Positions 1-9,041 of a stretch of 39,599 nucleotides of DNA are shown in pieces. Made by a program: the position numbers and the translations under genes. This stretch comes from Oscillospiraceae bacterium (GTDB lineage Bacteria > Bacillota > Clostridia > Oscillospirales > Oscillospiraceae), in assembly GCA_017549125.1 (NCBI GenBank), contig JAFYVL010000013.1, positions 1 through 39,599 on the forward strand. Reading direction: 5' to 3'. The notes below the pieces were generated by a model. That model was given only the letters and a program-made list of their open reading frames with translations, had not been told where the DNA came from and made no database searches. Positions within the stretch are counted from its first letter, which is position 1. Every line of letters starts with the position of its first letter.

Positions 1-1661
1 ACGACCGCTTCATCCGCACCACTGACGACTACCATGTAGCCGCCATCCAGAAGATCTTCAAGAAGATGTATGAAAAGGGCGATATTTACAAGGGTGAATA
101 CTCCGGTAAGTACTGCAAGCCCTGTGAATCCTTCTGGACCGAGAGCCAGCTGGTGGACGGCAAGTGCCCCGACTGTGGCCGTGAGGTACAGGATGCCAAG
201 GAAGAGGCTTATTTCTTCCGTCTTTCCAAGTATGCCGACCGTGTACAGGATCTGCTGGAGAACACCGATTTCTTAGAGCCCAGAAGCCGTGTCCACGAGA
301 TGGTCAACAACTTCATCAAGCCCGGTCTGGAGGATCTGTGCGTTTCCCGTACCAGCTTCACTTGGGGCGTACCTGTGGACTTTGATCCCGGCCATGTGGT
401 TTATGTGTGGATCGATGCGCTGTTTAACTACATGACCGCTTTGGGCTTCGAGAACGACAAGTATGATGACCTGTCCAAGTTCTGGCCTGCGGATGTGCAT
501 TTTGTGGGTAAGGAGATCGTTCGTTTCCACTCCATCATTTGGCCTGCTATGCTCATGAGTCTGGATCTGCCTCTGCCCAAGAAGGTTTACGGCCACGGCT
601 GGCTGAACTTCAACGGTGAGAAGATGTCCAAATCCCGTGGCAACGTGGTAGATCCCTATCTGCTGTCCGAGCGTTTCGGTGTGGATGCTCTGCGCTTCTT
701 CCTGTTGCGCACCTTCCCCTTCGGCTCTGACGGCAACTTTACCAACGAGCTGCTGATCTCCACCATCAACACCGACCTGGCCAACACCTTGGGTAACTTG
801 GTTTCCCGTACGGTGGCTATGAACCAGAAGTATTTTGACGGCACTTTGGCAGAGGGCGGCGCAGCCGATGCGCTGGACGAGCAGCTGCAGGCTCTGGCTG
901 CAGAGGTAGTAGAAAATTACACGGGGCACATGGAGCGTTTCCAGTTCTCCAATGCCCTCAATGAAGTTTTCCGTCTGTTGGATCGTGCCAATAAGTATAT
1001 TGACGAGACCACTCCCTGGATCTTGGCTAAGAGCGAGGACACCAAGCAGCGTCTGCTGACGGTTATGAAGAATCTGTGCGAGTGCATCCGCATCAGCGCA
1101 ATCCTCATCAGCCCCATGATGCCCGAGTCCGCCCAGAAGATCCTGGACTTGCTGCAGGTACAGGAGGCTGACCGCGTTTGGGACAGCCTGACCTATCGCA
1201 CCGAGACCACTTGGAACACCCAGGTGGGTGCGGCTCTGTTCCCCCGTATTGATATGGAGAAGGAACTGACCGCTCTGGAGGAGCTGAGCAAGGCCGCCCA
1301 AGAGCCTGAGGAAGATCCTCTGCCCGAGCCTCTGCCGGAGATCGCTTTTGACGATTTCTGCAAGGTGGAGATGACCGTTGTGAAGGTTCTGACCTGCGAA
1401 AAGGTGAAGAAGAGCGACAAGCTGCTGAAGTTCACCTTGAATGACGGCACTAAAGAGCCCCGTCAGATCCTGTCCGGTATTGCAAAATACTATGAGCCCG
1501 AGCAGCTCATCGGCAAGACTCTGGTAGCTGTGACCAATCTGGCACCCCGTAAGATGATGGGTCAGATGTCCTGCGGTATGCTGCTGAGCGCAGAGCGCGG
1601 CGACAAGCTGAATCTGGTGATGCTGGATGACAGCGTGCCTGCCGGCAGCCGTTTGGTATAA
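1..1661 (+). CDS. metG: Methionyl-tRNA synthetase, 5' end cut off by the window
   Basis: Charges tRNA-Met with methionine in the cytoplasm. The frame is open from base 3, before the first internal ATG at 66, and the first codons read DRFIRTTDDYH, a conserved MetRS stretch, so the gene starts left of the window; 552 residues are present. A four-cysteine zinc knuckle (CKPC ... CPDC) lies near bases 114-175. The KMSKS signature is at 621-635, followed by the anticodon-binding helical domain. From about base 1336 comes the C-terminal EMAP/Arc1-like tRNA-binding domain found in dimeric bacterial MetRS. The HIGH-type N-terminal motif is outside the window. The gene ends at TAA 1659-1661, directly before a strong terminator, and converges on the ABC exporter operon. 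Identification is firm. Confidence 0.97.
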   Translation, partial: DRFIRTTDDYHVAAIQKIFKKMYEKGDIYKGEYSGKYCKPCESFWTESQLVDGKCPDCGREVQDAKEEAYFFRLSKYADRVQDLLENTDFLEPRSRVHEMVNNFIKPGLEDLCVSRTSFTWGVPVDFDPGHVVYVWIDALFNYMTALGFENDKYDDLSKFWPADVHFVGKEIVRFHSIIWPAMLMSLDLPLPKKVYGHGWLNFNGEKMSKSRGNVVDPYLLSERFGVDALRFFLLRTFPFGSDGNFTNELLISTINTDLANTLGNLVSRTVAMNQKYFDGTLAEGGAADALDEQLQALAAEVVENYTGHMERFQFSNALNEVFRLLDRANKYIDETTPWILAKSEDTKQRLLTVMKNLCECIRISAILISPMMPESAQKILDLLQVQEADRVWDSLTYRTETTWNTQVGAALFPRIDMEKELTALEELSKAAQEPEEDPLPEPLPEIAFDDFCKVEMTVVKVLTCEKVKKSDKLLKFTLNDGTKEPRQILSGIAKYYEPEQLIGKTLVAVTNLAPRKMMGQMSCGMLLSAERGDKLNLVMLDDSVPAGSRLV

Positions 1662-1663
1662 TA

Positions 1664-1699
1664 AAAAAAGGTGTGCGAAATAATTCGCACACCTTTTTT
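1664..1699 (+). terminator. Rho-independent terminator of metG
   Basis: A perfect 10-bp stem (GGTGTGCGAA, 1670-1679, with its complement at 1684-1693) closes a 4-base loop and is followed by six T. The stem is preceded by a run of A, so it may also act on the opposite strand for the converging ABC operon. Confidence 0.9.
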
Positions 1700-1702
1700 C
1701 TT

Positions 1703-1817
1703 GGCTCCCCTCGTAGGGGAGCTGTCACCGCAGGTGACTGAGGGGTTGTCGTCCTATAGAAGAACACTCCCCCTGTCAGCTGATGCTGACATCCCCCTCA
1801 AAGAGGGGGACAAGCCA
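1703..1817. repeat. Family A palindromic repeat, copy 1 (hybrid of two subtypes)
   Basis: The left half has the GGCTCCCCT...GACTGAGGGG unit seen at 17061 and, reversed, at 27539. The right half has the subtype with CACTCCCCCTGTCAGC...GGGGGACAAG, which is otherwise seen reversed at 35507-35558. Each half contains short hairpins such as CCCCTCGTAGGGG. It sits between the metG terminator and the stop of the converging exporter gene. Confidence 0.8.
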
Positions 1818-1820
1818 GGT

Positions 1821-3719
1821 TTATTCCAACTCAAAAGCACCGGTGTAGAGCTGATAGTAAGTGCCCTTTTGGGCAATCAGATCGTCGTGGGTGCCACGCT
1901 CGATGATACGGCCATGATCCAGCACCATAATGCAATCGGAATTCTTGACTGTGGACAGTCGGTGGGCGATTACAAAGGTGGTTCTGCCGTGCATCAGCGC
2001 ATCCATGCCCTTTTGCACCAGCGCCTCCGTACGGGTATCGATGGAGGAGGTTGCTTCGTCCAGAATCATCACCGGGGGGTCTGCCACCGCCGCACGGGCA
2101 ATGGCGATCAGCTGCCGCTGACCCTGGGAAAGTCTGGCACCGTTACCGGTGAGCATGGTATCGTAGCCCTCCGGCAGACGGGTAATGAAATCGTGGGCAT
2201 TTGCCAGCTTTGCCGCATGGATGCACTCTTCATCGGTGGCATCCAGCTTGCCGTAGCGAATATTATCCATCACCGTGCCGGTGAACAGGTTGGTATCCTG
2301 CAGAACCACACCCAGGCTGCGACGCAGGTCGGATTTGCGGATCTTATTGATATTGATACCATCGTAGCGCACCTTGCCATCGGCAATGTCATAGAAACGG
2401 TTGATCAGATTGGTAATGGTGGTCTTGCCTGCGCCGGTTGCGCCTACAAAGGCGATCTTCTGACCGGGGTTGGCGTACAGGGTCACATCGTACAGCACCT
2501 GCTTCTCCGGCACATAACCGAAGTCCACATTGTACATGGTGATATCGCCCTTGACCTCGGTGTAGGTCACCGTGCCATCTGCCTGGTGGGGATGCCGCCA
2601 AGCCCAACGGCCTGTGCGCTCTTCACATTCCACCAAATTGCCCTGGGCATCTTCCTTGGCATTGACCAGGGTCACATAGCCATGATCCTCTTCCACAGGC
2701 TCATCCATCAGTTCAAAAATACGCTCAGCACCGGCCAGCGCCATGACGATGGAATTGATCTGGTTGGAAATATGACCGATGGGCATATTGAAGCTGCGGC
2801 TGAGCAGCAGGAAGCTGGCCAGACCACCCAAGGTGATCAGCTCGCCGTCGGAGGCAATGGCCATCAAGCCGCCTACGATGGCCAGAATGGTATACTGGAT
2901 ATAGCCCAGATTGTTATTCACAGGGCCCATCATGTTGGTATAAGAGCCGGCTTTGTAGGCATTGGCGCGAAGCTGCTCGTTGATGGCATCAAACTCCTGC
3001 TTGCAGGTCTCCTCACGGCAGAATACCTTCACCACACGCTGGCCGTGGATCATTTCTTCCACATAGCCGTTGACCTTACCCAAGGACCGCTGCTGACCGA
3101 TGAAATACTTGGCAGTATTTTTTGCCACGGCTGCGGTAACGATCATAATACCGAAGGCGGTGACAACCACCACAGCGGTGAGAATGGGAGAGGTAATGAG
3201 CATCATGACGAATACCACCACCAGAGTGGTCACAGAGGAGATGCATTGGGGAATGGATTGGGAGATCATCTGCCGCAGGGTGTCAATATCGCTGGTGTAG
3301 CGGCTCATGACATCGCCTACGGGATGGGTATCGAAATACCGGATGGGCAGCTTCTGCATATGGTCAAACATGGCATTGCGGATCTTCAGCTGTGTGCCTT
3401 GACCCACCTTGACCATCAGATAGCTGCTGGCAAAGTTACTGATCATACCCAGGCCGTAAATGCCGCCCAGGATGCACAGGAATTTCACCAGAGGTGCGTA
3501 ACTGGGATTGGTTTGACCCAGCATGGGAGTAATATAATCATCAATGATATATTGCAGAGATTTGCTGCTCAGCGCCTGGGCAAAGGCCGCCACACCCAGG
3601 CAGATCACCACGATCACCAGAGTAGCGCGGAAGGGCTTCAGATAACCCAGGAGTCTGGATAGGGTTTGCTTGGGGTTCTTGGCCTTGCGGCCGTCACCCA
3701 TCATTCTGGGAGGTGCCAT
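1821..3719 (-). CDS. ABC exporter half-transporter, catalytic-site subunit
   Basis: This 632-residue protein has an N-terminal six-helix exporter membrane domain (about residues 30-330) and a C-terminal ATPase domain. Walker A is GATGAGKT (about 426-433), the signature is LSQGQ (530-534), Walker B ends in MILDE with catalytic Glu about 555, and the H-loop His is in IAHRLST (about 586). An insertion of about 45 residues, including a WAWRHPH segment (about 345-390), separates the two domains; I recall similar insertions in clostridial members. With the upstream gene it fits the heterodimeric exporter type (TM287/288, BmrCD, LmrCD), exporting drugs, lipids or peptides; the substrate is not readable. 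The start ATG overlaps the upstream stop (TAATG), indicating translational coupling. Confidence 0.93.
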   Translation of the reverse strand: MAPPRMMGDGRKAKNPKQTLSRLLGYLKPFRATLVIVVICLGVAAFAQALSSKSLQYIIDDYITPMLGQTNPSYAPLVKFLCILGGIYGLGMISNFASSYLMVKVGQGTQLKIRNAMFDHMQKLPIRYFDTHPVGDVMSRYTSDIDTLRQMISQSIPQCISSVTTLVVVFVMMLITSPILTAVVVVTAFGIMIVTAAVAKNTAKYFIGQQRSLGKVNGYVEEMIHGQRVVKVFCREETCKQEFDAINEQLRANAYKAGSYTNMMGPVNNNLGYIQYTILAIVGGLMAIASDGELITLGGLASFLLLSRSFNMPIGHISNQINSIVMALAGAERIFELMDEPVEEDHGYVTLVNAKEDAQGNLVECEERTGRWAWRHPHQADGTVTYTEVKGDITMYNVDFGYVPEKQVLYDVTLYANPGQKIAFVGATGAGKTTITNLINRFYDIADGKVRYDGININKIRKSDLRRSLGVVLQDTNLFTGTVMDNIRYGKLDATDEECIHAAKLANAHDFITRLPEGYDTMLTGNGARLSQGQRQLIAIARAAVADPPVMILDEATSSIDTRTEALVQKGMDALMHGRTTFVIAHRLSTVKNSDCIMVLDHGRIIERGTHDDLIAQKGTYYQLYTGAFELE

Positions 3720-5449
3720 TATTCCAGACCTCCCTTCTTCTGAGAATCGAATACCTCGCGGTAAATATCACAGGTTTCCAGCAGGCTGTTGTGGTCGCCT
3801 TGGGCAACCACCCGACCGCCATCCATGACCAGAATCAGATCTGCATCCTGAATAGAAGCCACACGCTGGGCAATGATCAGCTTGGTAGTACCGGGGATCT
3901 CTTCGGCAAAGGCCTTGCGGATCACCGCATCCGTATGGGTATCCACCGCAGAGGTGGAATCGTCCAGAATCAGAATCTTAGGCTTCTTCAGTAGCGCACG
4001 AGCGATGCAAAGACGCTGTTTCTGACCGCCGGACACGTTCTTACCGCCCTGTTCGATATGGGTATCGTAGCCATCGGGGAAAGCGGTGATGAAATCATGG
4101 GCGCAGGCCAGCTTACAGGCATGGATCATTTCCTCGTCGGTGGCATCGGGGTTGCCCCAGCGCAGATTGTCTTTGATAGTGCCGCCAAAGAGCAGATTCT
4201 TCTGCAGAACCATGGAAACCTGGTCGCGGAGAGCATGGATATCGTAATCCCGCACATCCACACCGCCTACCTTCACGCTGCCTTCGGTGGCATCGTACAG
4301 ACGGGGGATCAGCTGCACCAAAGTGGATTTACTAGAGCCTGTGCCGCCCAGAATGCCCACGGTCATACCGGAGCGAATGTGCAGATCCACTTGATCCAGC
4401 GCATTCTTTGCGGCAGTACCGGAGTACCGGAAGGAAACATTTTCAAAGGTAATAGAGCCGTCTTTCACTTCGTTGACGGGGTTTTCCGGATTTTTCAGAG
4501 CCGGTTCTTCGGTCAGCAGCTCATAGGCACGGCGCATGGGCGCACGGCTCATGGTGAACATGACGAACACCATGGACATCATCATCAGACCTGTGAGGAT
4601 CTGACCGGTGTAGGTGAACATGGAGGTCAGCTGACCGGTGGTCAGACCGCTGCCGCCTACGACCAATTTTGCGCCCAGATAGGAAATGACGATCATACAG
4701 GTGTATACGGACAGCTGCATAGCGGGGCTGTTGAAAGCCATGATCCGCTCTGCCTTCACGAAATCCTTATAAATGGATTCGGAGGTCTCGGTGAACTTCT
4801 CCACTTCCTTATCCTCACGGACAAAGGATTTGACCACACGGATACCGTGGAGATTCTCCTGGGTCACATTGTTCAGCTTATCGTAGGTTTTGAACACCCG
4901 CTCAAAAATGGGATGCACCAGACGAATCAGCAGAATCAGCACCACCGCCAACAGGGGCAGTACCACACAGAACACCAGACTCAGCTTCACGCTGATGCGG
5001 AATGCCATAATCAGCGCCATCACCAGCATCACCGGGGTGCGGAAGATCATGCGGATGCACATCTGGAAGGTCATCTGCAAGGTAGCCACGTCAGAGGTCA
5101 GACGGGTGACGATGGAAGAGGATGAGAACTTGTCGATGTTGGAAAAGTCGTAGGTCTGGACCTTATTGAACATATCATGGCGCAGATTCCGGGCAAAGCC
5201 CGTACTGGCATGGGAGGCAAAAAAGGCTGATGCCACACCAAAAGCCAAACTGCACAGAGCAAGCAGAGCCAGCAGACCACCCTGTTGCCACACAGCGGTC
5301 ATGTTGCCTGCATTGATGCCCTTGTCGATCAAGGTGGCAATGACCAGGGGGATCAGAATCTCCATGGTGACTTCGCCAACCATACACAGAGGACTCAAAA
5401 TGGCAGACCATTTGTATTCCCGGATACTCCGGGCAAGCATACGAATCAT
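3719..5449 (-). CDS. ABC exporter half-transporter, degenerate-site subunit
   Basis: This 576-residue protein has a six-helix membrane domain (about residues 15-305) and an ATPase domain. Walker A is GGTGSSKS (368-375) and the signature is VSGGQ (472-476). Two catalytic positions are replaced: Walker B reads LILDD, so Asp497 stands where the catalytic Glu normally is, and the switch residue is Gln528 in IIAQRVASI instead of His. These are the usual marks of the non-hydrolysing partner of a heterodimeric exporter, and the downstream gene supplies the intact Glu and His. The start ATG has a strong AAGGAGGT ribosome site at about 5461-5468. An A/T-rich TATAAT-like stretch lies at 5475-5480 on this strand but lacks a convincing -35. 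It is the first gene of a two-gene operon. Confidence 0.93.
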   Translation of the reverse strand: MIRMLARSIREYKWSAILSPLCMVGEVTMEILIPLVIATLIDKGINAGNMTAVWQQGGLLALLALCSLAFGVASAFFASHASTGFARNLRHDMFNKVQTYDFSNIDKFSSSSIVTRLTSDVATLQMTFQMCIRMIFRTPVMLVMALIMAFRISVKLSLVFCVVLPLLAVVLILLIRLVHPIFERVFKTYDKLNNVTQENLHGIRVVKSFVREDKEVEKFTETSESIYKDFVKAERIMAFNSPAMQLSVYTCMIVISYLGAKLVVGGSGLTTGQLTSMFTYTGQILTGLMMMSMVFVMFTMSRAPMRRAYELLTEEPALKNPENPVNEVKDGSITFENVSFRYSGTAAKNALDQVDLHIRSGMTVGILGGTGSSKSTLVQLIPRLYDATEGSVKVGGVDVRDYDIHALRDQVSMVLQKNLLFGGTIKDNLRWGNPDATDEEMIHACKLACAHDFITAFPDGYDTHIEQGGKNVSGGQKQRLCIARALLKKPKILILDDSTSAVDTHTDAVIRKAFAEEIPGTTKLIIAQRVASIQDADLILVMDGGRVVAQGDHNSLLETCDIYREVFDSQKKGGLE

Positions 5450-5530
5450 AAAGGAAACATACCTCCTTCATTATATTATAATAGTATAGTTTATCATACC
5501 CATACCACGGATGCAAGGTGTTCGAAAAAA

Positions 5531-5678
5531 CTTTACAATTTTCCGCTTTGCCTCCCCTGTAGGGGAGGTGCCCCGAAGGGGCGGAGGGGTTTACGGAGAT
5601 TGAGATCTGCTAACCCCTCAGTCGCTTCGCGACAGCTCCCCTACGAGGGGAGCCTTGTGTGCGATAAATTTGAATTTA
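5531..5678. repeat. Family A palindromic repeat, copy 2, with outer inverted ends
   Basis: The core (5551-5654) runs from CCTCCCCTGTAGGGGAGG through CCCCGAAGGGG to CTACGAGGGGAGCC and contains four short hairpins. It is almost identical to the copy at 20862. Both copies have extra outer arms (here ACAATTTTCCGC and GCGATAAATTTGAATT) that are roughly inverted repeats, so the full unit is about 148 bp. It fills most of the 5450-5739 gap. Confidence 0.8.
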
Positions 5679-5681
5679 TTA

Positions 5682-5710
5682 TTTTCTTTTTTCAGATTTT
5701 GTTGTATAAT
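5682..5710 (+). promoter_or_regulatory. Possible promoter for the PsiE-like gene
   Basis: A perfect -10 TATAAT (5705-5710) lies 17 bases after a poor -35 (TTTTCT, 5682-5687). The start codon is 29 bases downstream of the -10, with AGGAGG between them. The -35 is weak, so this is tentative. Confidence 0.45.
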
Positions 5711-5739
5711 GTCATTATCTAAATTTTAGGAGGGCCTGT

Positions 5740-6195
5740 ATGCGAAAATCTCATCATGTTCACAACGACCCCAAAATGGCGGAACGAATCGCCAAACAGC
5801 AAAAGCGGGATCACCGGGTGGAGCATGTGTACCGCCGAATCCTGCACTTCATTGAGCGCGCCATCGCCGCAATCACCATCGTCGTTCTGCTGGTGGTTCT
5901 GGGCATGGAATTTTACAAAATGCTCACCACTGACGGCTACTGGCAGGTAGATACATATTTACACAACGTTTTGAACGTGGTGGTCGGTCTGGAGTTCGTG
6001 CGTATGCTCATCGACACCACCCCCGCCAGCATTTTGGAAGTGCTGACGGTGGCTATCACCCGACACGTGATTTTGTCCCATGACGATCCCTGGAGCAATC
6101 TGGCCTGTGTGGCCTGTATTGCCGGATTGTTCGCCATCCGTCGATTCCTGGTTCGCCGCCATGAGTTGAAGGAAGAAATGGTGGAAATGGACTAA
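5740..6195 (+). CDS. PsiE-like small integral membrane protein
   Basis: The 151-residue protein has a basic cytoplasmic N-terminus (about 40 residues) and then three or four hydrophobic segments: about 42-62, 78-95, a weaker one near 98-112, and 122-136. The segment GLEFVRML followed by ILEVLTVAITRHVIL resembles the phosphate-starvation-inducible PsiE family, whose biochemical role is not established. A good ribosome site (TAGGAGGG, 5727-5734) precedes the ATG. It ends 3 bases before the acyltransferase gene, so the two are probably one operon and may share a membrane role. The family call rests on recalled motif similarity, not on a search. Confidence 0.6.
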   Translation: MRKSHHVHNDPKMAERIAKQQKRDHRVEHVYRRILHFIERAIAAITIVVLLVVLGMEFYKMLTTDGYWQVDTYLHNVLNVVVGLEFVRMLIDTTPASILEVLTVAITRHVILSHDDPWSNLACVACIAGLFAIRRFLVRRHELKEEMVEMD

Positions 6196-6198
6196 TTT

Positions 6199-7446
6199 AT
6201 GAATATTAAAATCAAAAAGAAATCTTACGAAGAAGTCTGCCAACTACCCCGTCCCAAGCATCGCAACCCCATGGGACCCAGCAGAATTCTCCAATGGCTC
6301 ATTCGGTTTCTGAGCATCCCCACCCGATTTGTATGCCGCAAGCACGGCATGGAGAAACTCGGCAAGAAAGAACCCTGTCTGATCCTGATGAATCACTCCT
6401 GTTTCACGGATCTGAAGATCGCTTCCAAGCTGTTCTTCCCCAAGCGTTACGGCATTGTCTGCACCACCGACGCTATGGTGGGTCTGGGCTGGCTCATGCA
6501 TTGGATGGGCTGCATCCCCACCCAAAAATTCGTCAGCGATGTGGGCTTGATCCGGGATATGGAGTACATGCTGAAGAAAAAGAAAACCAGCGTTCTCATG
6601 TTCCCGGAGGCCGGTTATTCCTTTGACGGCACAGCCACCACCCTCCCCAGAAAAATGGGTGTGCTGCTGAAAAAGCTGAACGTTCCTGTGGTCACCGTGA
6701 TCACCCAGGGCGCATTCCAGAGAAATCCTCTGTACAACGGTCTGCAGCTGCGCAAGGTGAAGATCCAGGCAGATATGACCTGCCTGCTGACCAAAGAAGA
6801 GATCGCATCCATGACCGTGGCGGAGCTGGATGCCAAGGTGGAAGAAGCCTTTACCTTTGATAATTTCCGCTGGCAGCAGGAAAACCAAATCGTGGTCAAC
6901 GAACCCTTCCGTGCTGACTTTTTGAACCGGGTACTGTATCAATGCCCCCATTGTCTCACCGAAGGCAAAATGGAAGGCAAAGGTGTAAATCTCACCTGTC
7001 ACCATTGCGGCAAGACCTACACCTTGACCGAAACCGGCTATCTCCAGGCAGAAGACGGCATCTTTAACCATGTGCCCGACTGGTATCAATGGCAAAGACA
7101 GCAGGTACGTAAGCAGCTGGAAGATGGCACATACCGCCTGGATGTGGATGTGGACATTGCCATGCTGGTGGACTATAAGGCTTTGTACATGGTAGGCCAA
7201 GGTCGGTTGACCCATGACAATACCGGTTTCCGGCTCACAGGCTGCGAGGGCAAGCTGGATTACACCCAGCCGCCTCTGGCCAGCTATAGTCTCAACGCGG
7301 ATTATTTGTGGTATGAGATCGGTGACGTGATCTGCGTCGGCGATCGCAATACCCTGTATTACTGCTTCCCCAAGGGTGCAGATGTGGTTGCCAAAACCCG
7401 GCTTGCCACCGAGGAATTGTATAAGCTTTTGCGTACACGAAAATAA
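6199..7446 (+). CDS. PlsC-type acyltransferase with C-terminal zinc ribbon
   Basis: This 415-residue protein is related to 1-acyl-glycerol-3-phosphate acyltransferases, which transfer an acyl chain to lysophosphatidic acid at the membrane. The catalytic HX4D motif is NHSCFTD (His66, Asp71), and the later FPEG-like block reads FPEAGYS (135-141). After the acyltransferase domain (about 40-235) comes a four-cysteine zinc ribbon (CPHC at 249-252, CHHC at 267-270) and a C-terminal region of about 130 residues that I do not recognise. The ribbon suggests a role beyond plain phospholipid synthesis, or a structural or partner-binding module. It follows the PsiE-like gene after 3 bases with no clear ribosome site of its own, consistent with coupling. 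Confidence 0.8.
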   Translation: MNIKIKKKSYEEVCQLPRPKHRNPMGPSRILQWLIRFLSIPTRFVCRKHGMEKLGKKEPCLILMNHSCFTDLKIASKLFFPKRYGIVCTTDAMVGLGWLMHWMGCIPTQKFVSDVGLIRDMEYMLKKKKTSVLMFPEAGYSFDGTATTLPRKMGVLLKKLNVPVVTVITQGAFQRNPLYNGLQLRKVKIQADMTCLLTKEEIASMTVAELDAKVEEAFTFDNFRWQQENQIVVNEPFRADFLNRVLYQCPHCLTEGKMEGKGVNLTCHHCGKTYTLTETGYLQAEDGIFNHVPDWYQWQRQQVRKQLEDGTYRLDVDVDIAMLVDYKALYMVGQGRLTHDNTGFRLTGCEGKLDYTQPPLASYSLNADYLWYEIGDVICVGDRNTLYYCFPKGADVVAKTRLATEELYKLLRTRK

Positions 7447-7450
7447 GAAA

Positions 7451-7484
7451 AAAGTGTGTGTTTGCCGGGGCAAACACACACTTT
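7451..7484. terminator. Bidirectional terminator between converging genes
   Basis: A 14-bp perfect stem (AAAGTGTGTGTTTG, 7451-7464, with its complement at 7471-7484) closes a 6-base CCGGGG loop. It is flanked by A on the left and T on the right, so it can stop both the acyltransferase transcript and the opposing transcript that ends at 7487. Confidence 0.9.
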
Positions 7485-7486
7485 TC

Positions 7487-8185
7487 TTATTTCCAATTCT
7501 TAATATGTTCCCAAAGTTTGAGACAATGTTCCGGATGCTCGGTGTTGCGGATGAACACCAGGTACACCGTACCCTCGGTGAGCAGGCAATCCTTACCGAA
7601 CTGGGTTTTGGACAGGTCAATACCTGCGGCTGTGCCCTCCGTTTCCACATCGGCACGGATGTTAACCAGCATACCGGCATCATACAATTCGTCCAGTTCC
7701 TCCTGGGACAGCAACTTATTCAGATCCATATAGATCCGCTCGTCCACATAATGCTCAAAGGAATAGGCATCCATCAGCATATAATCCAGATCCTTGCCTT
7801 CGATCTGGGACAGGATGCCCATGGTGGTACTGAAGGTATTATTGGTGGCATCCACGGTGGAAGTACCCTCCAGGGTGGAGGTGGTTAAGTAAATCTTACC
7901 ATCGGGATTGCCCAGCACTTCCTCAAAGAATACATCGGTCAGATAATCATGGCCTTCCATGGACAGCTCCACGTTGCTCATATTACCGCAGGCATAATAT
8001 TCCAGATCCCGGTTCATCACCGCCGACAACACAATGGCCAGCACGATCACCAGCATCAATGCCACGAACATATATTCTTTATAGTATGTCCAGATATGAT
8101 CCAGCTTTTCCTTCCAGGTCATTTCCTTCAGCCGGGCTTTTTCCTGGGCAAAATGTTCTTTTAGCTTGGATTTTGAGATTTTCAT
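7487..8185 (-). CDS. Single-pass membrane-anchored protein of unknown function
   Basis: I do not recognise a named family for this 232-residue protein. It has a charged, lysine-rich N-terminus (about 1-35), one transmembrane helix (about 39-58, rich in Val, Leu, Ala and Ile), and an extracellular acidic region of about 170 residues with no cysteine cluster or clear catalytic motif. Its ATG overlaps the TGA of the upstream DUF624 gene by four bases (ATGA), so the two are translationally coupled and probably work together in the membrane. Confidence 0.75.
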   Translation of the reverse strand: MKISKSKLKEHFAQEKARLKEMTWKEKLDHIWTYYKEYMFVALMLVIVLAIVLSAVMNRDLEYYACGNMSNVELSMEGHDYLTDVFFEEVLGNPDGKIYLTTSTLEGTSTVDATNNTFSTTMGILSQIEGKDLDYMLMDAYSFEHYVDERIYMDLNKLLSQEELDELYDAGMLVNIRADVETEGTAAGIDLSKTQFGKDCLLTEGTVYLVFIRNTEHPEHCLKLWEHIKNWK

Positions 8186-8841
8186 TGTTCTTCCTCTTTA
8201 TGACGGTTCAGAATTTTGATCAAGGTGTTCTTCAACAGCACCGTGATCACCACACCCATCACCGCATAATATACCGCAATAAAGATCAGCATTGCCAAAA
8301 ATGCCCACAGGGGGAACCAGATGAACAGGATCACCGGCAGCCACAGGATCGCCGCCGTAGCCAGCACCTGCAAGGGCGCATGGAGAGCCAGATACCAGGC
8401 ATCCATGATCCAGCCGTTGGCATCGTTCTCAAAGTACACATTCACCGGGATCATAGCGGTGGTGAACAGGATCACCGCCAGGGCAAACAGGCAGTGGATG
8501 GCGGTTTCCAGAATAGAACCCACACCGATCAAGGAATGATCCTGGAGCAATGCGCTGATGCGAAGGGTGGCATTATTGATGGTGAAATAACCCATGGCCA
8601 GGCAAATTACCATAGCCACAGCCACACGCAGGAAATTCTTCTGAAAGCCCTCCCGGAAGCCCTGGAAGGTGCTGTCACCACGGATGCTGAAACGAACAGC
8701 GCTATACAGACCTGCGGTGGCATTACCGATGGTCACCACCGGAATGCAAGAGACCAAGAATAATAAATTCAACATGATGGCGCTGCCGATCTTATTGACC
8801 ACGCCCATGAATTTTTGAAAAATCGTTTGCTTTTCTTCCAC
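8182..8841 (-). CDS. DUF624/YesL-family membrane protein (GTG start)
   Basis: This 219-residue polytopic protein has about five hydrophobic segments. The N-terminal block, LNLLFLVSCIPVVTIG followed by an AGLYSAVR stretch, is characteristic of DUF624 (YesL), membrane proteins of unknown function often found near carbohydrate uptake genes. The start is GTG: the in-frame codon at 8841-8839 lies 9 bases after GAGGAGG, and no ATG fits that ribosome site. A consensus promoter is just upstream. It is the first gene of a two-gene operon with the anchored protein downstream. A paralogue of identical length is encoded divergently from 9180. Confidence 0.85.
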   Translation of the reverse strand: MEEKQTIFQKFMGVVNKIGSAIMLNLLFLVSCIPVVTIGNATAGLYSAVRFSIRGDSTFQGFREGFQKNFLRVAVAMVICLAMGYFTINNATLRISALLQDHSLIGVGSILETAIHCLFALAVILFTTAMIPVNVYFENDANGWIMDAWYLALHAPLQVLATAAILWLPVILFIWFPLWAFLAMLIFIAVYYAVMGVVITVLLKNTLIKILNRHKEEEQ

Positions 8842-8873
8842 TTCACGTTTCCTCCTCGGATAATACGGCTTAT

Positions 8874-8902
8874 ATTATAAACCGAAAACCCCCGTTTGGC
8901 AA
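8874..8902 (-). promoter_or_regulatory. Sigma-A-type promoter for the DUF624 operon
   Basis: On the minus strand, TTGCCA (8902-8897) and TATAAT (8879-8874) are separated by exactly 17 bases, about 30 bases upstream of the GTG start and its ribosome site. Confidence 0.75.
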
Positions 8903-9041
8903 TACGAAATCCCCATGGATTTATAGCCAAACTGTTAACTTTTCCCAAATTCTAGAAAAAACCTTGCTTTTGACCGGCGTTTTATGTAAGATAAAGAAAA
9001 ATATCAATTTATCACACTGTTCCAAAATACGAACTATCCAT

